From Streptacidiphilus sp. 4-A2 (GTDB lineage: Bacteria > Actinomycetota > Actinomycetes > Streptomycetales > Streptomycetaceae), in assembly GCA_014284505.1 (NCBI GenBank), contig JAAFYY010000001.1:3968001-4032000 (forward strand): a DNA stretch of 64,000 bases, in the 5' to 3' direction. The position numbers and the translations under genes were made by a program. Below, piece by piece: positions 19,179 through 29,305 of the stretch. Each line of letters opens with the position of its first letter. The stretch's first letter is position 1. Below the pieces are notes generated by a model, which was not told the origin of the DNA, did not search any database, and saw only the letters and a program-made list of their open reading frames with translations.

Positions 19179-20503
19179 TCAGGCCGGGCTGGGGGCGTAC
19201 AGCAGCACATAGGCGCCGTACATCGCCGAACAGGCCGCGGCCGCGACCAGCACCGCGACCAGCACCGCCCGGTTGCGCATCCGGGCCAGCCCGGAGGCGA
19301 TCGGCAGCAGCAGCGGGAAGGCCGGCAGCAGGAAGCGGGCGCGGAGGAGAAGTAGGCCGCGTCGCCGACCGTGATCACCACCAGCACCAGACTCAGCACC
19401 AGGAAGGGCAGCGGCTGCCGCTGGGCGACGGTGGCGATCAGCAGCACCACCGCCGCGATGATCACGCAGCCGACCACCGGGTCGTAGAGGTTGAGCGGGT
19501 TGCTGCTGGTGAACATCATCTTGAAGTCGGCGCCGGTGGTGTGGCCGAAGTCGAAGCGGGACTTCCACAGCCCCTGGATCTGGAAGTAGGCGTTCCAGTG
19601 GTGCAGCCGCAGTCCGGTCCAGGCCACAAAGCCCAGCCAGCCCAGCGGTGAGATCAGCGCGGCTACCACCGGCCGCCAGAGCGGGGTGCGGTCCGGCAGC
19701 GGCGGCAGCCCGCCGCCGGCCGGCTGCCGGTTCACCGAGCGGATCACCGTGTCCAGCCAGGCGGGCCCGGTGCCACGGGCGCGCAGCCGTACGCATACCT
19801 CCAGCGCAGCGGCGGCGAACAGCGCGGCCGCCAGCGCGACCCCGGTCGGGCGGGTCAGCCCGGCCAGCAGCGCCAGCACCCCGGCGGTCAGCCAGTACCG
19901 CTTCAGCACCGCGTACAGCGACCAGGCCACCAGTGCGGTGAAGGCCGACTCGCTGTATCCGGCGGACTCGATGATCGCGGTCGGGGCGATGCCCCAGAGC
20001 AGGGCGGCCAGGGTCGCGACGCGCGGGCCGTAGCGGTGCGCCACGGCGGCGTGGATGCCCCAGGCGGCGACGAGCGAGCAGCCCCAGGCGACGGCCAGTC
20101 CGACGACACCCCACGGCAGCACCGGCAGCACCGTGTGCACGATCCGGATCAGCAGCGGATAGAACGGGAAGAAGGCGAGATTGGTGTACCGGTGGTGGCC
20201 TGCCCCGGGCAACGGGGCGCGGATCGCGTGGTCGTAGCCGTGCCGGGCTATGTCCAGGTACCAGGAGGCGTCCCAGTGGACCGCCAGCCGGTCCAGCGTG
20301 TAGCCGGCCGAGTCGTGGCTGAGCAGGAGCAGGCCCAGCAGGCCCACGATCCTGGCCGCGGTGAAGAACAGCAGCGCCGGGCCGGCTGCCCGCAGCGAGG
20401 CCATGACCGGATTGGGCCTGCCCTCCGGCGCGGCCCAGCGACTGAGGATTCGCCGCCCGGCCCGGGGGTCCCGGACTATGGGCACGCTCGTTGACGCTGT
20501 CAC
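19179..20503 (-). CDS. Polytopic GT-C glycosyltransferase, PIG-V/mannosyltransferase-like (one frameshift)
   Basis: Membrane glycosyltransferase with about ten helices. Near residue 60-80, HWDASWYLDIARHGYDH carries the acidic GT-C loop (DASW) seen in PIG-V-type mannosyltransferases, and NLAFFPFYPLLIRI follows. The later loop GLWKSRFDFGHTTGADFKMMFTSSNPLNLYDP lies before the last helices. Near 19345 an indel moves the reading to RFLLPAFPLLLPIASGLARM, ending YAPSPA at 19179. I chose the GTG at 20503 because GAGGACACC precedes it. It probably uses polyprenyl-phosphate mannose on the outside of the membrane. Confidence 0.8.
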
Positions 20504-20720
20504 GGTGTCCTCATGGTCGATACAGGGGCCCGCACGCGCAGGACTCCGCCAACTCCTGGGCCGAAGGATGGCACCCGCAAGTGTACGGATTGCTAACGCC
20601 TGAGCTCTGGCTGGGTAACGCCTGAGAACACCGGGCGGGCCGCCGAACACCCGGGCGCCCCGCCCGGCCGCCGCCGGGGCGCGGCCACCCCCGGCCCCCA
20701 CGACGCAAGTTGATATACAG

Positions 20721-21161
20721 TCAGTTGTCAATAGCAGTCTGGAGGTTGTCCAGATTGCCGACCTCCGCCTGGGCCAGCTTGCGGACCGTCCCGGCCAGCG
20801 GCAGCAGGGCCGCGGCAGGGCCAGATCGAGGACGAAAGTGACCTCGGTCTCCCCCGGGGCGGGCTCGCGCAGCGCGAACGAGCCGGTCGGGGCCCGGCCC
20901 GGCGATCACCTCGAACTCCAGCCGGTGCGGCGCCTCACAGACTGTCAGCCGGTAGTCCCCGGGGATGGTCCGGCCACCGGGGCCGGTCATGGTCTGGGCG
21001 TAGCAGGCACCCGCCGCCGCGGCCGTCCCCGGGCCGGAGATCAGCCGGACATCGGACACCTCGGGCCGCCAGCGGGGATTGTTGCCGCCGTCGGCGAGGA
21101 AGGCGAACACCTCGGCGATCGGACGGCCGACGGTGACCGTGTGCTCGGCGTGGACCGCCAT
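20721..21161 (-). CDS. SRPBCC-family protein (frameshifted)
   Basis: START/Bet v1-like hydrophobic-cavity protein, about 147 residues. It opens MAVHAEHTVTVGRPIAEVFAFLADGGNNPRWRPEV, the typical first helix-grip segment, and ends GNLDNLQTAIDN after frame changes near 20895 and 20820. GGAGG lies six bases before the ATG at 21161. No specific ligand or enzyme activity can be inferred. Two direct copies of CAGATCATC (about 21234-21260) lie in the upstream region. Confidence 0.75.
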   Translation of the reverse strand: MAVHAEHTVTVGRPIAEVFAFLADGGNNPRWRPEVSDVRLISGPGTAAAAGACYAQTMTGPGGRTIPGDYRLTVCEAPHRLEFEVIAGPGPDRLVRAARARPGGDRGHFRPRSGPAAALLPLAGTVRKLAQAEVGNLDNLQTAIDN

Positions 21162-21371
21162 CGCGAACCTCCTGCCGCCCCGTCCGGCCCGGCTGCGGGC
21201 CGGGCGGCCAGAGGCATAGACCACCGCACATACAGATCATCACTCAGGCAGATCATCGCAAATACGGAGGAACTGGTCCAGGGGACCCGCCGCACCCCGG
21301 GCCGTACCCCGGCCGGGCCACCCCCCCACGGCGTCGGCGGTGGTGGCCCGGAGCGGTGACGGCGTCCGGTC

Positions 21372-22214
21372 TCAGACCGACTTCTGGTACGAGCGGAAGG
21401 TGCGCAGCGACAGCCAGACCGCGAAGGCCGCCAGCAGCAGCGTCCAGCTGCCGTGGCTGAACACCGACCACCAGTCCGGCCGGGCCGCCATCGCCGCCCG
21501 CCCGGCCTCCAGCGCCCAGTTCACCGGGTTGAACCTGGCCACCACCTGCATCCAGTGCGGCATCAGGGCGGGCGCCATGAACGCGGAGGACAGGAAGGTC
21601 AGCGGCAGCAGCAGAAAGGTGTTGATGCCGATGATCGACTCACGCTCACGGACCAGCATCCCCAGGGCGTTGGAGAAGGCACCGAAGATGGTGCCCAGCG
21701 CCGACGAGGCCAGCACCAGCACCAGGATCCCCGGCAGCCCGCCCGGGTAGTGCGCGCCGCCGGCCCAGCCGAGCGCGATGATGATCAGCGACTGGAGCGC
21801 GGTGGTGACCGACTGCGCGATCACATTGGCGTTCATCAGCGCGCTGCGGCGGACCGGGGTGATCAGGAAGCGGTTGAGCGTGCCCCGTTCGATCTCCTCC
21901 AGGGTGCCCATCCCGGCCCACATATTGGCGGAGACCGCGCTCATCACGATCACCCCGGGGACCAGGTAGTCCAGATAGGAGCCGCCGCCGAAGCCGGGCA
22001 GCTCCACCACCTTGTGGAACAGCGCGCCGAAGAGGCACAGCCAGATCACCGGCTGGATCAGGGTGATCACCAGATAGGCGGGCTGGCGGGCGAAGGCGGT
22101 GAACTGGCGCCGGGTCATGAACCAGGTCTGCGCCAGGCCTTCGGCGGGCCGGAACCGCGCGGTCGCCGGGCGCGCGGCGGCCGGGGGCCGCTGGGTGACG
22201 GTGGTGCCGCTCAT
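21372..22214 (-). CDS. ABC-2 type transporter permease (DrrB-like)
   Basis: Intact 280-residue membrane protein with six predicted helices, for example AYLVITLIQPVIWLCLFGALF, YLDYLVPGVIVMSAVSANMW and TFLLLPLTFLSSAFMAP. The ABC-2 signature region MLVRERESIIGINTFLLLP is present. It pairs with the ATPase encoded just upstream: the ATGA overlap at 22211-22214 indicates translational coupling. Such DrrAB-type exporters expel hydrophobic drugs or lipids. The PadR regulator upstream is the likely controller. Confidence 0.92.
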   Translation of the reverse strand: MSGTTVTQRPPAAARPATARFRPAEGLAQTWFMTRRQFTAFARQPAYLVITLIQPVIWLCLFGALFHKVVELPGFGGGSYLDYLVPGVIVMSAVSANMWAGMGTLEEIERGTLNRFLITPVRRSALMNANVIAQSVTTALQSLIIIALGWAGGAHYPGGLPGILVLVLASSALGTIFGAFSNALGMLVRERESIIGINTFLLLPLTFLSSAFMAPALMPHWMQVVARFNPVNWALEAGRAAMAARPDWWSVFSHGSWTLLLAAFAVWLSLRTFRSYQKSV

Positions 22215-23258
22215 GACCGGTCTCCCTGGGCGTCGGCGAAGCTGCGACCGGCGTGGCGCAGGTAGACGTCGTCCAGCGAGGGCCGGGCGACGGTGACGGC
22301 GGCGGCCGGGCGGCCGGCCTGGTCCAGCGCGGCGAGGACCGCCGGGACCGCGGCCGCGCCGTCGTCCGCGCGGGCGCTCACCCGGCGGCCGTCCACGGTG
22401 ATCTCGCGGACCCCGGGGATGCGCCCCAGCACCTCGTAGAGCGGCAGCCCGTCGGTGACCGGCTCGCGCAGCTCGACATGGACGGCGTCGCCGTGCAGTT
22501 CGCCCTTGAGCGAGTCGGGGGTGCCCTCGACCACGACCCGGCCGTTGTCCACCACGGCGAGGCGCGCGGCCAGCCGGTCGGCCTCCTCCAGGTAGTGGGT
22601 GGTGAGCAGGATGGTGAGCCCCTCCTCACCGGTGAGGCGGCTGATCTCCTCCCACATGGCGGTGCGGGCCTCCGGGTCGAGCCCGGTGGTGGGCTCGTCC
22701 AGGAACAGCACCCTGCGGCCGGTGGACCAGCCCCAGGGCGACATCCAGCCGGCGCTGCATGCCGCCGGAGTAGGTCCTGATCTGGCGCCGCCCGGCCCCG
22801 GTCAGGTCGAAGCGGTCCAGCAGTTCGTCGGCGCGGCGGCTGAGGCCGGCCCCGCGCAGCCCGTACAGGCGGCCCTGGAGCAGCAGGTTCTCCCGGCCGG
22901 TGGCGACCGGGTCGGCGCCGGAGCGCTGGGCGACCACACCGATGGCCCGGCGTACCGCGGCCGGCTCCCGGGCGACGTCCAGCCCGGCGACGGTGGCGCT
23001 GCCGCTGTCGGCGGCGGCGAGGGTGGTGAGGATCTTGACGGTGGTGGACTTGCCGGCGCCGTTGGGGCCGAGCAGGCCGAAGACGATGCCGGGCTCGACG
23101 GTGATGCTGAGCCCGTCGAGCGCCCGGACCGGCTCGGACCGGCCCTTCACCTGGTAGGTCTTGACGAGTCCGCGGGCCTCGACGGCGGGCGCGGGCCCGC
23201 TGCGGAGCGGCGGCGGGGCGGTCGCCGCCTCCCGCGCGCCGCTGCTGATGCTGGTCAT
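22211..23258 (-). CDS. ABC transporter ATP-binding protein (DrrA-like; one frameshift)
   Basis: ATPase subunit of a drug-export ABC transporter. Walker A GPNGAGKST, Q-loop IGVVAQRSG, signature YSGGMQRRLDVAL, Walker B RVLFLDEPTTGLDP and H-loop TTHYLEEAD are all visible, followed by the DrrA-type C-terminal domain ending FADAQGDRS. One indel near 22735, between the signature and Walker B, splits the frame. ATG 23258 has AAGGGACAGCAGCACC upstream; the N-terminal 30 residues are Ala/Pro-rich. It is the first gene of a two-gene operon with the permease. Confidence 0.9.
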
Positions 23259-23325
23259 GGTGCTGCTGTCCCTTCGGTCGTTGATCGTTCGGAGGCCGAT
23301 CGACGCGAGGGGACACGGGCTACGA

Positions 23326-23359
23326 TGAGGGTGCATGTCCTTGCGAGTGCATGCCCTCA
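23326..23359. promoter_or_regulatory. Operator-like repeat upstream of the ABC operon
   Basis: TGAGGG (23326-23331) and CCCTCA (23354-23359) form inverted outer arms, and GTGCATG occurs twice as direct repeats (23331-23337 and 23347-23353). It lies 68-101 bp before the ABC ATPase start, in the spacer next to the padR gene, so PadR is the candidate binder. Confidence 0.45.
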
Positions 23360-23400
23360 GCGGCCCCGGTTCCTGTTCGCGCAGGCCGGTGCTGGGGTTC

Positions 23401-23434
23401 GGTCCCGCCCGGTGTTCGCGCACCGGGCGGGACC
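23401..23434 (-). terminator. Terminator hairpin after padR
   Basis: Perfect 14-bp arms (23401-23414 and 23421-23434) with a 6-nt loop, 24 bp beyond the PadR stop. It separates padR from the ABC operon. Confidence 0.65.
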
Positions 23435-23457
23435 TCTTCGGTCGTAGGGCTCTTCGG

Positions 23458-24108
23458 TCATTCCTCCCTGAGCGCCTGGGCCTGCTCGTCGAGTTCGGCC
23501 CACTGCTGCGGGGCGTCGCCGGTGGCGTGGTACTGCCGCCAGCCGTCCACCCCGTCGAGGGAGCCGTCCGCCAGCTCCCGCAGCAGCCCCCTGGTCCACT
23601 CGGCCTCGGCGGTCGCCATGGCGAGCGCGTACTCGCTCTCCACCAGGAAGATCCTGGGCAGCACGGTCGCGTACTCGGCCAGCAGCGCCCGCTCGGCGGC
23701 GTTGGCGGTGTCCAGCCGGGCCACCCGCTGCTCCAGCAGCGACCCGGCCTGCTCCGGCGTCAACACCAGCATCAGCGAGAGCGCGGACTCGAAGCGCGGG
23801 TACTCCTTGGCCGGGGTGCCCAGCAACTCCGAGAGCCACTCCCGCAGTTCGGCCCGGCCCGACTCGGTGACGGCATAAACCGTGCGCTCGGGCCTGCGGC
23901 CGTCGCGCTCGGTTCCGGCCGCCTCGACAAAGCCATGGCGCTCCAGGGTCTGCACCACGCTGTAGAGCGAGCCGTAGTTGATCTTTATGCTCCGGTCCTT
24001 GCCGCGGGACCGGAGCAGCTGGGCGATCTCGTAGGGATGGCTGGGCTTCTCCGCCACGGAGGCGAGGACCGCCAGCGCGAGCGGATTGCTCATCGGCCGT
24101 CGGGCCAT
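23458..24108 (-). CDS. PadR-family transcriptional regulator
   Basis: Intact 216-residue regulator. The winged helix reads NPLALAVLASVAEKPSHPYEIAQLLRSRG, INYGSLYSVVQTLERHGFVE and RTVYAVTESGRAELREWL, the PadR signature; the C-terminal half is the Vir-type dimerisation helix bundle. GAGGAGG lies eight bases before the ATG at 24108; a second in-frame ATG at 24093 is possible. PadR repressors next to DrrAB exporters are normally released by the exported drug. It has its own near-consensus promoter. Confidence 0.92.
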   Translation of the reverse strand: MARRPMSNPLALAVLASVAEKPSHPYEIAQLLRSRGKDRSIKINYGSLYSVVQTLERHGFVEAAGTERDGRRPERTVYAVTESGRAELREWLSELLGTPAKEYPRFESALSLMLVLTPEQAGSLLEQRVARLDTANAAERALLAEYATVLPRIFLVESEYALAMATAEAEWTRGLLRELADGSLDGVDGWRQYHATGDAPQQWAELDEQAQALREE

Positions 24109-24141
24109 CGGCCCCGCCTCCTCACGTAATATCCGGCTTCG

Positions 24142-24172
24142 AGTATATGGGCAGGGGTATTGCTCGTGTCAA
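24142..24172 (-). promoter_or_regulatory. padR promoter
   Basis: On the minus strand a consensus TTGACA (24167-24172) is followed after 17 bp by CATATA (24144-24149), or after 19 bp by TATACT (24142-24147). The region is markedly A/T-rich and contains the imperfect palindrome CGCTATATCGCG just upstream (about 24175), a possible autoregulatory site. Confidence 0.65.
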
Positions 24173-24200
24173 CACGCTATATCGCGTCAGTGGACAGCGC

Positions 24201-24236
24201 AAGGCCCGTCCCCGGAGGAGTCCGGGAACGGGCCTT
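24201..24236 (-). terminator. Terminator after helY
   Basis: 16-bp arms (24201-24216 and 24221-24236), one mismatch, 4-nt loop, 41 bp after the helicase stop. The minus-strand RNA can form a G-U pair at the mismatch. Confidence 0.7.
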
Positions 24237-24276
24237 GGTGACCGTGGACAGCCGGTGGCTGCCCCTGGGGCTGCGG

Positions 24277-27066
24277 TCAGTTGACCGACGAGTAGGCGAT
24301 GATCCCGCCGCACCGTCGATCGCCTTGCGGGCGGCGGCCGGACCGTGCCGGTCTCCGGCGCGGCGTTGGATCTGCCCGAGCACGTCGATCACTGCCTGGT
24401 CCAGCGGACGAAGTCGCCGGCCGGCATGTCGGACCTCGCGCAGCACCGCGTCCAGCGGGTGGCCGGAGGCCCAGCGGAAGGCGGTCCAGGCAAAGCCCAA
24501 TCGGGCTCGCGCTGGCCCAGTTGTCCATGGTGGAGAGCTTGTGCTGCCTCCAGGGGCAGATGGCCCCACACCGGATCATCTCGCCCAGCGACTCCCTGGC
24601 CCCGCCGTCCGGCAATTTCGGCGCGCGCCTCGTCGTCCGCGCGCCGTGACTCGAACACCAGCGCCGAGGCGCAGGCGGCGAGGCCGGGAGAGCCCCTCCC
24701 ACACCCCTTCGCGCAGGCACTCGGAGGCCAGCAGGTCAGCTCGCCGTAGAGCCGGGCCAGCGTCGCCGTCGTCGGTGACGGTGTCGCCGGAAGGTACCCG
24801 AGGTCGGTGAGCAGCGCGCACACCCGGTCGAAGGTGCGGGCGATGGTGTGGGTGCGGGACTCATCCGCTGTTCCAGCTGGCGGGTGTCCCGGCCGTCAGC
24901 CGGTCGTAGCGCTCGGCCAGCGGGCGTGGTCCTCGCGCTCGTCGCAGCCGTGGCAGGGTGCTGCCGCAGCTCCGCCGCAGCCGGGCGATCTCCGGGTCGT
25001 CGCGGCCGCGGGCGGCCTTGCGGGCCCGGCCGGGTTCGAGGTGCCCCGCCTTGGACCGCAGCGCGAGGCCAGGTCGCGCCGGGACTGGGGTGCGCGGGTT
25101 GAAGCTGCGCGGGATGCGCATCCCGCTCCACGGCCTCCACCGGCACCGGAAGTTCGATCATCGCCAGCCGCTTGACCTGCCGCTCGGCGGTGAGCACCAC
25201 CGGGCGCGGCCTCGTTGTGGTCGTGCCGGTGCCGGGGCGGCTGACCGGCGGGATGCCCGGGTCCAGCACCAGTGCCAGGCGCGAAGCGCCGGTGGGGGAC
25301 ATGGATGACATCGCCCGGCTTCAGCTTCTCCAGGGAGTCGCGGCGCTGGCCCGGCGCTGGCTGGCGCCTCCCTGGCGAGCAGGTTCTCCCGGTCCTTGAG
25401 GTCGCGGCGCAGCCCGGCGTACTCTCGAAGTCGCCCAGGTGGCAGTTCACCGCCTCGCGTAGCCGGCCAGCCCTCCTCGTTGCGGTGCACCTGGCGGGCG
25501 ATGCCGACCACGAGCGTCGGCCTGGAACTGCGCGAAGGAGGTCTCCAGCAGTTCCCGGGAGCGGTGCCGGCCGAACTGGAGACCAGGTTGACGGCCATTT
25601 GTAGGAGGGCTTGAAGGAGGAGCGCAGCGGTAGGTGCGGGTGCCCGCGAGCCGGCCAGCGCGGCCGGGTCCAGGCCCGGCTGCCAGAGCACCACCGCATG
25701 GCCCTCGACGTCGATGCCGCCGCCCGGCTCGCCCGGTGAGCTGGGTGTACTCGCCGGGGTGACGTCGGCGTGGGTCTCCCCGTTCCACTTGACCAGCTTC
25801 TCCATGACACCGAGCGGGCAGGCATGTTGATGCCCAGCGCCAGGGTCTCGGTCGCGAACACGGCTTGACCAGGCCGCGCAGGAACAGCTCCTCGACGATC
25901 TCCTTGAAGGTCGGCAGCATCCCGGCGTGGTGCGCGGCCCCCCGCGCTCCAGCGCGTCCACCCATTCGTAGTAGCCGAGGACGTGCAGGTCTCGTCGGGG
26001 ATGGCGACGGTCCGGCTCTCGACCAGGGACCTCGGCCCGGGCCTCGGTGTTCAGCCGCAGCCCGCACTGCTGGACGGCCGCAGCCCGCGCGCTGAAGACG
26101 AAGGTGATCGCCGGCAGCAGTCCTCGTCGTCCAGGCGGGACACCACTCGACCCGGCTGGGCGTCCAGGCCCGGCCGGGGCGGCCGTTGGGCATGCTGCTG
26201 CGGCCCGCCCGCGCCGCTCGAAGCGGTCCCGGCTGCGAGCCTGCGTCCTGCTCGGCCCGGGCCAGCCGCACCAGCTCGGGGTTGACGTCGGCCTCGCCGC
26301 CGCCTGCCGCCGCCCTCGCGCTTGCGCCCGGAGGCGCGCTCCTCGGGACCGGGTGGTGAACAGGTCGTACATCCGGTTGCCGGCCAGCACGTGCTGCCAC
26401 AGCGGACCGGGCGGTGCTCGGAGACGATGACCTTGGTGCCGCCGCGTACGGTGTCCAGCCAGTCGCCGAACTCCTCGGCGTTGGAGACCGTCGCCGACAG
26501 CGAGACCAGGGTGACCGACTCCGGGAGGTGGATGATGACCTCCTCCCAGACCGCGCCGCGGAAGCGGTCGGCCAGGTAGTGCACCTCGTCCATGACCAGT
26601 AGCCGAGGCCCGACAGCGCCGGCGTACAGCATGTTGCGCAGCACCTCGGTGGTCATCACGGGGCCTCGCTGTTGACCGTGTAGCAGACCGACCTTGTCCG
26701 GTCCGTAGCGCTTGACCAGGTCGGCGTACTTCTGGTTGGACAGTGCCTTGATGGGCGTGGTGTAGAAGCACTTCCGGCCCTCGGCGAGGGCGAGGTGGAC
26801 GGCGAACTCGCCGACGATGGTCTTGCCGGAGCCGGTGGGCGCGGCGACCAGGACGCCCTCCCCCGCCTCCAGCGCGGCACAGGCCTCGACCTGGAACTGG
26901 TCCAGCGGGAAGTCGTAGAGCTGCCGGAACGCGTACAGCTGGGTGGCCTCCTCCTTGGCCCGCCGGAAGGCGGCGTAGCGCTCGGCCGGGCTGAGCTCCT
27001 CCTCCAGGGCGGAGTTCTCAGGGGTGGAGTCCTCAGGGGGGTGTTGCGGGGGGCGGCGGAGGTCAT
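24277..27066 (-). CDS. helY: Ski2/HelY-like DEAD/DEAH-box RNA helicase (many frameshifts)
   Basis: Superfamily 2 RNA helicase of the HelY/Mtr4 group, about 930 residues. N-terminal LSPAERYAAFRR leads to FPLDQFQVEACAAL, motif I APTGSGKT, motif Ia TTPIKALSNQKY, motif II DEVH, motif III SLSATVSN, VIVSEHRPV, then LGINMPARSV, QLTGRAGRRGIDVEGHAVVLW and the DSH C-terminus with CHGCDEREDHARWAE and LLASECLREGVWEGL, ending IAYSSVN at 24277. The pieces occur in correct order but need more than ten one-base corrections. It follows tatC as in Mycobacterium. The ATG at 27066 is provisional; GGAGG lies 11 bases upstream. Confidence 0.88.
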
Positions 27067-27245
27067 CGCGGCACCATCCTCCCGGTTCGGGCGCACGGGA
27101 GCGCGATGGGCGGTGCCTTCGGATCGGCGGTGCTCCCGGAGGCCGTGCCGGCGGTGGCGAGGCCTGCGGAGGCGGCGCTTGCGGAGGCGGTGCCTTCGGA
27201 GCTGCCGTCGGCGGCGCGCGGGTCATTGTCGTCTTGGATGTGCAT
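27063..27245 (-). CDS. Small ORF coupled to helY (60 residues, doubtful)
   Basis: MHIQDDNDPRAADGSSEG followed by an Ala/Ser/Gly-rich stretch ending CARTGRMVPR. Its TGA overlaps the helY ATG as ATGA, which would permit translational coupling. No family is recognised and the ribosome site is weak. It could equally be the upstream extension of helY in a shifted frame. Confidence 0.3.
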   Translation of the reverse strand: MHIQDDNDPRAADGSSEGTASASAASAGLATAGTASGSTADPKAPPIALPCARTGRMVPR

Positions 27246-27360
27246 CTCACCCAGAGGCTACCCGTCAGGACTGACACTCCACCCCGGAATTTCCACCGGG
27301 TACCCCGCCCGACCTCGGCGGTCGGCGGGGCCCGGTGGCCGGTCGGCGATCAGCCGGTGG

Positions 27361-28332
27361 TCAGGTGACGTCGTCCGGGTGGTAGTCCGTCGGCTCGGAC
27401 GAGGAGAGGTCGGAAGCGGTCACCCGCTCCACCTCCCGGGCCCTGCGAGGGCAGCTCGGAGGGCGCGAGGTCGAGCGTGGAGGCCTGGTCGTCGTCGAGC
27501 AGGCTGTCCGGGTCCTCGACGGCCCGGCGCTTGGCCTTGGCGGTCGTGCATCGTGGCCACCCCGAGGGCGACGAAGAACAGCAGACAGATCGGCACGGCC
27601 AGCACGGTCATCGTGAGCGGGTCGCCGGTCGGCGTGGCCACGGCCGCGAACACGAAGATGATGAAGACGATCGGCCGCCACCAGCCGCGCAGCTTGGCGG
27701 CGCTCAGCACCCCGATGAAGTTCAGCGCGACCAGCAGCAGCGGATCTCGAAGGAGAGGCCGAACACCAGCACCATGCGGATGAAGAAGGTGAGGAAGTCG
27801 GCGCCCTGGATCATCTGCGCCATGCCCGGCGGCACGAAGCTCAGCAGGATACGGATGGCCTTGGGGAACACCCAGTAGGCAATGGCCGCGCCGCCGATGA
27901 ACAGCGGCACCGCGGTGCCGACGAAGCCCAGGCCGTACTTGCGCTCCTTCTTGTACAGCCCGGGGGCCAGGAAGGCCAGAGCTGGTACGACCACACCGGG
28001 CTGGAGATGATCGCGCCAGCATCATCGACACGTCGAAGCTCAGCGACAGGCCGCCGAGCGGCCCGTCCACGCACGCCGTTCGGGCAGCCCGGGGTCTTCG
28101 CAGCCACCCCGTGCAGGCTCGGGATGTTGCAGATCGGGCCGGTCATCTGGTGCAGGGCCCAGTCGTGCACGAGGAAGCCGAGGACCGTGCCGACCAGCAG
28201 GGCGAGGATCGAGATCGCCAGGCGGTTCCGCAGCTCGCGGAGATGATCCGCGAGCGGCATCCGGCCTTCGTCGTTCTTTGGCGTCTTCTGCCTGCCGACT
28301 GTCCGGCCCGCGCTTGTCTGGGTGTCGCTCAC
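27361..28332 (-). CDS. tatC: Sec-independent protein translocase TatC (frameshifted)
   Basis: Polytopic core of the Tat translocase, which binds twin-arginine signal peptides. The cytoplasmic start MPLADHLRELRNRLAIS carries the TatC HLRELR signature. In later frames come YGLGFVGTAVPLFIGGAAIAYWVFPKA, FLTFFIRMVLVFGLSFE, AAKLRGWWRPIVFIIFVFAAVATPTGDPLT and ICLLFFVALGVA, which are helices 3-6. A charged cytoplasmic tail ends DYHPDDVT. At least three indels (near 28070, 27990, 27750 and 27450) split it. It follows tatA on the same strand; tatB is not here. Confidence 0.9.
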
Positions 28333-28418
28333 CGTGCGGCTTTCAATCCCTGCGTGAAGGTGGATGGAGTGCGCGTACCAGTCAGGCCGGCCGCGCTACG
28401 GCGGTCGGCCGGAGGTGG

Positions 28419-28718
28419 TCAGCCCTGCGCGTGCGGCGTGGCGTCGGCGACCGGGCGGGCCGTGGCGGACTCGCCGGGCGCGGCCTGGATGGTCTTGGCG
28501 GCAACCGTCTGCTCGGCCGTGGCCTGGACGGTCTGCGCCTGGACGGTCTGGGCCTGCGCCTCCGGCTTGTCGTCGGTCTTCATGGCGCCGACCTCCGACT
28601 TCAGGATGCGCAGGGACTTGCCGAGTGCACGCGCCGTGTCAGGCAGCCGCTTGGCTCCGAAGAGCAGCAGCACGATGACCGCCAGGATGATGATTTCAAG
28701 TCCGCGGTTCTCGAGCAT
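28419..28718 (-). CDS. tatA: Sec-independent protein translocase TatA
   Basis: Intact 99-residue protein. A single N-terminal helix (LEIIILAVIVLLLFG), the FGAKRLPD hinge and the amphipathic helix TARALGKSLRILKSE are diagnostic of TatA, which oligomerises to form the Tat pore. The C-terminal half is a disordered Gln/Thr/Ala-rich tail with repeats of TVQA. GAGGGAATCCC precedes the ATG at 28718. It lies between a small membrane protein gene and tatC. Confidence 0.95.
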   Translation of the reverse strand: MLENRGLEIIILAVIVLLLFGAKRLPDTARALGKSLRILKSEVGAMKTDDKPEAQAQTVQAQTVQATAEQTVAAKTIQAAPGESATARPVADATPHAQG

Positions 28719-28826
28719 GGGATTCCCTCTTCGTCTCTGGTCTCTGCGCTGATGATACGCACTCCGGCTGCCGGAGGGTCCAGGTGCGGCAGTAGTTGTT
28801 CTCTTGATATCGGCGCATGTTCGATC

Positions 28827-29047
28827 CTACGTCGGCCCCGGTTCACCAAGGACGAGCTCCCCGGCCCGTCGGGCCACCGGTTCGGCGGCCCGCTCGACCG
28901 CGACCGCGGCCTGGCCGACCCGCCTGCCGAGGCGTCCAGTTCCCGGGCAAGGCGACCCACCTCGGCGTAGACCCGCAGCGCGAGCCACCCGAGCACCAGC
29001 AGCCCGGCAGTGGTCAGGCCGGCAACGGAAATGATCACCCATGGCAT
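28827..29047 (-). CDS. Small single-helix membrane protein (one frameshift)
   Basis: MPWVIISVAGLTTAGLLVLGWLALRV is a clear transmembrane helix, followed by YAEVGRLARELD and, after an indel near 28930, GRLGRRVGQAAVAVERAAEPVARRAGELV, ending GEPGPT. About 74 residues. Similar small proteins stand between pafC and tatA in related genomes, but no function is known. The ATG at 29047 overlaps no other gene. Confidence 0.65.
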
Positions 29048-29057
29048 GAGCGTCAGC

Positions 29058-29305
29058 CTACGGCACGGCCGGGGGCTGCTGGCCGAGGTGCAGCCGCATG
29101 GTCCGCACTCCCGCACCGGTCAGCGCCTCCACGATGCGCTCCCCGCCTGCCGCCGCACCGAGGTGCCGCAGTCCGGGCAGGTGAAGGTGTAGAAGGTGCG
29201 TTCGCGGCTGCGGCCGACGGTCAGCCGGAACGCGTCGACATCGAGCTCGGTGACGGCCCGGCACTCCGTGCAGGATGCCTTGAACCGGGTCGGCACGACG
29301 GTCAC
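29058..29305 (-). CDS. Small zinc-ribbon protein (one frameshift)
   Basis: VTVVPTRFKASCTECRAV and TFYTFTCPDCGTSVRR supply two CxxC knuckles of a single zinc ribbon, with a beta-rich middle (ELDVDAFRLTVGRSRERT). After an indel near 29140 it ends ALTGAGVRTMRLHLG and a TAG at 29058. About 83 residues. GGAGG sits six bases before the GTG at 29305, and that GTG overlaps the pafC TGA as GTGA, so it is translationally coupled to pafBC. No function is known. Confidence 0.7.
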
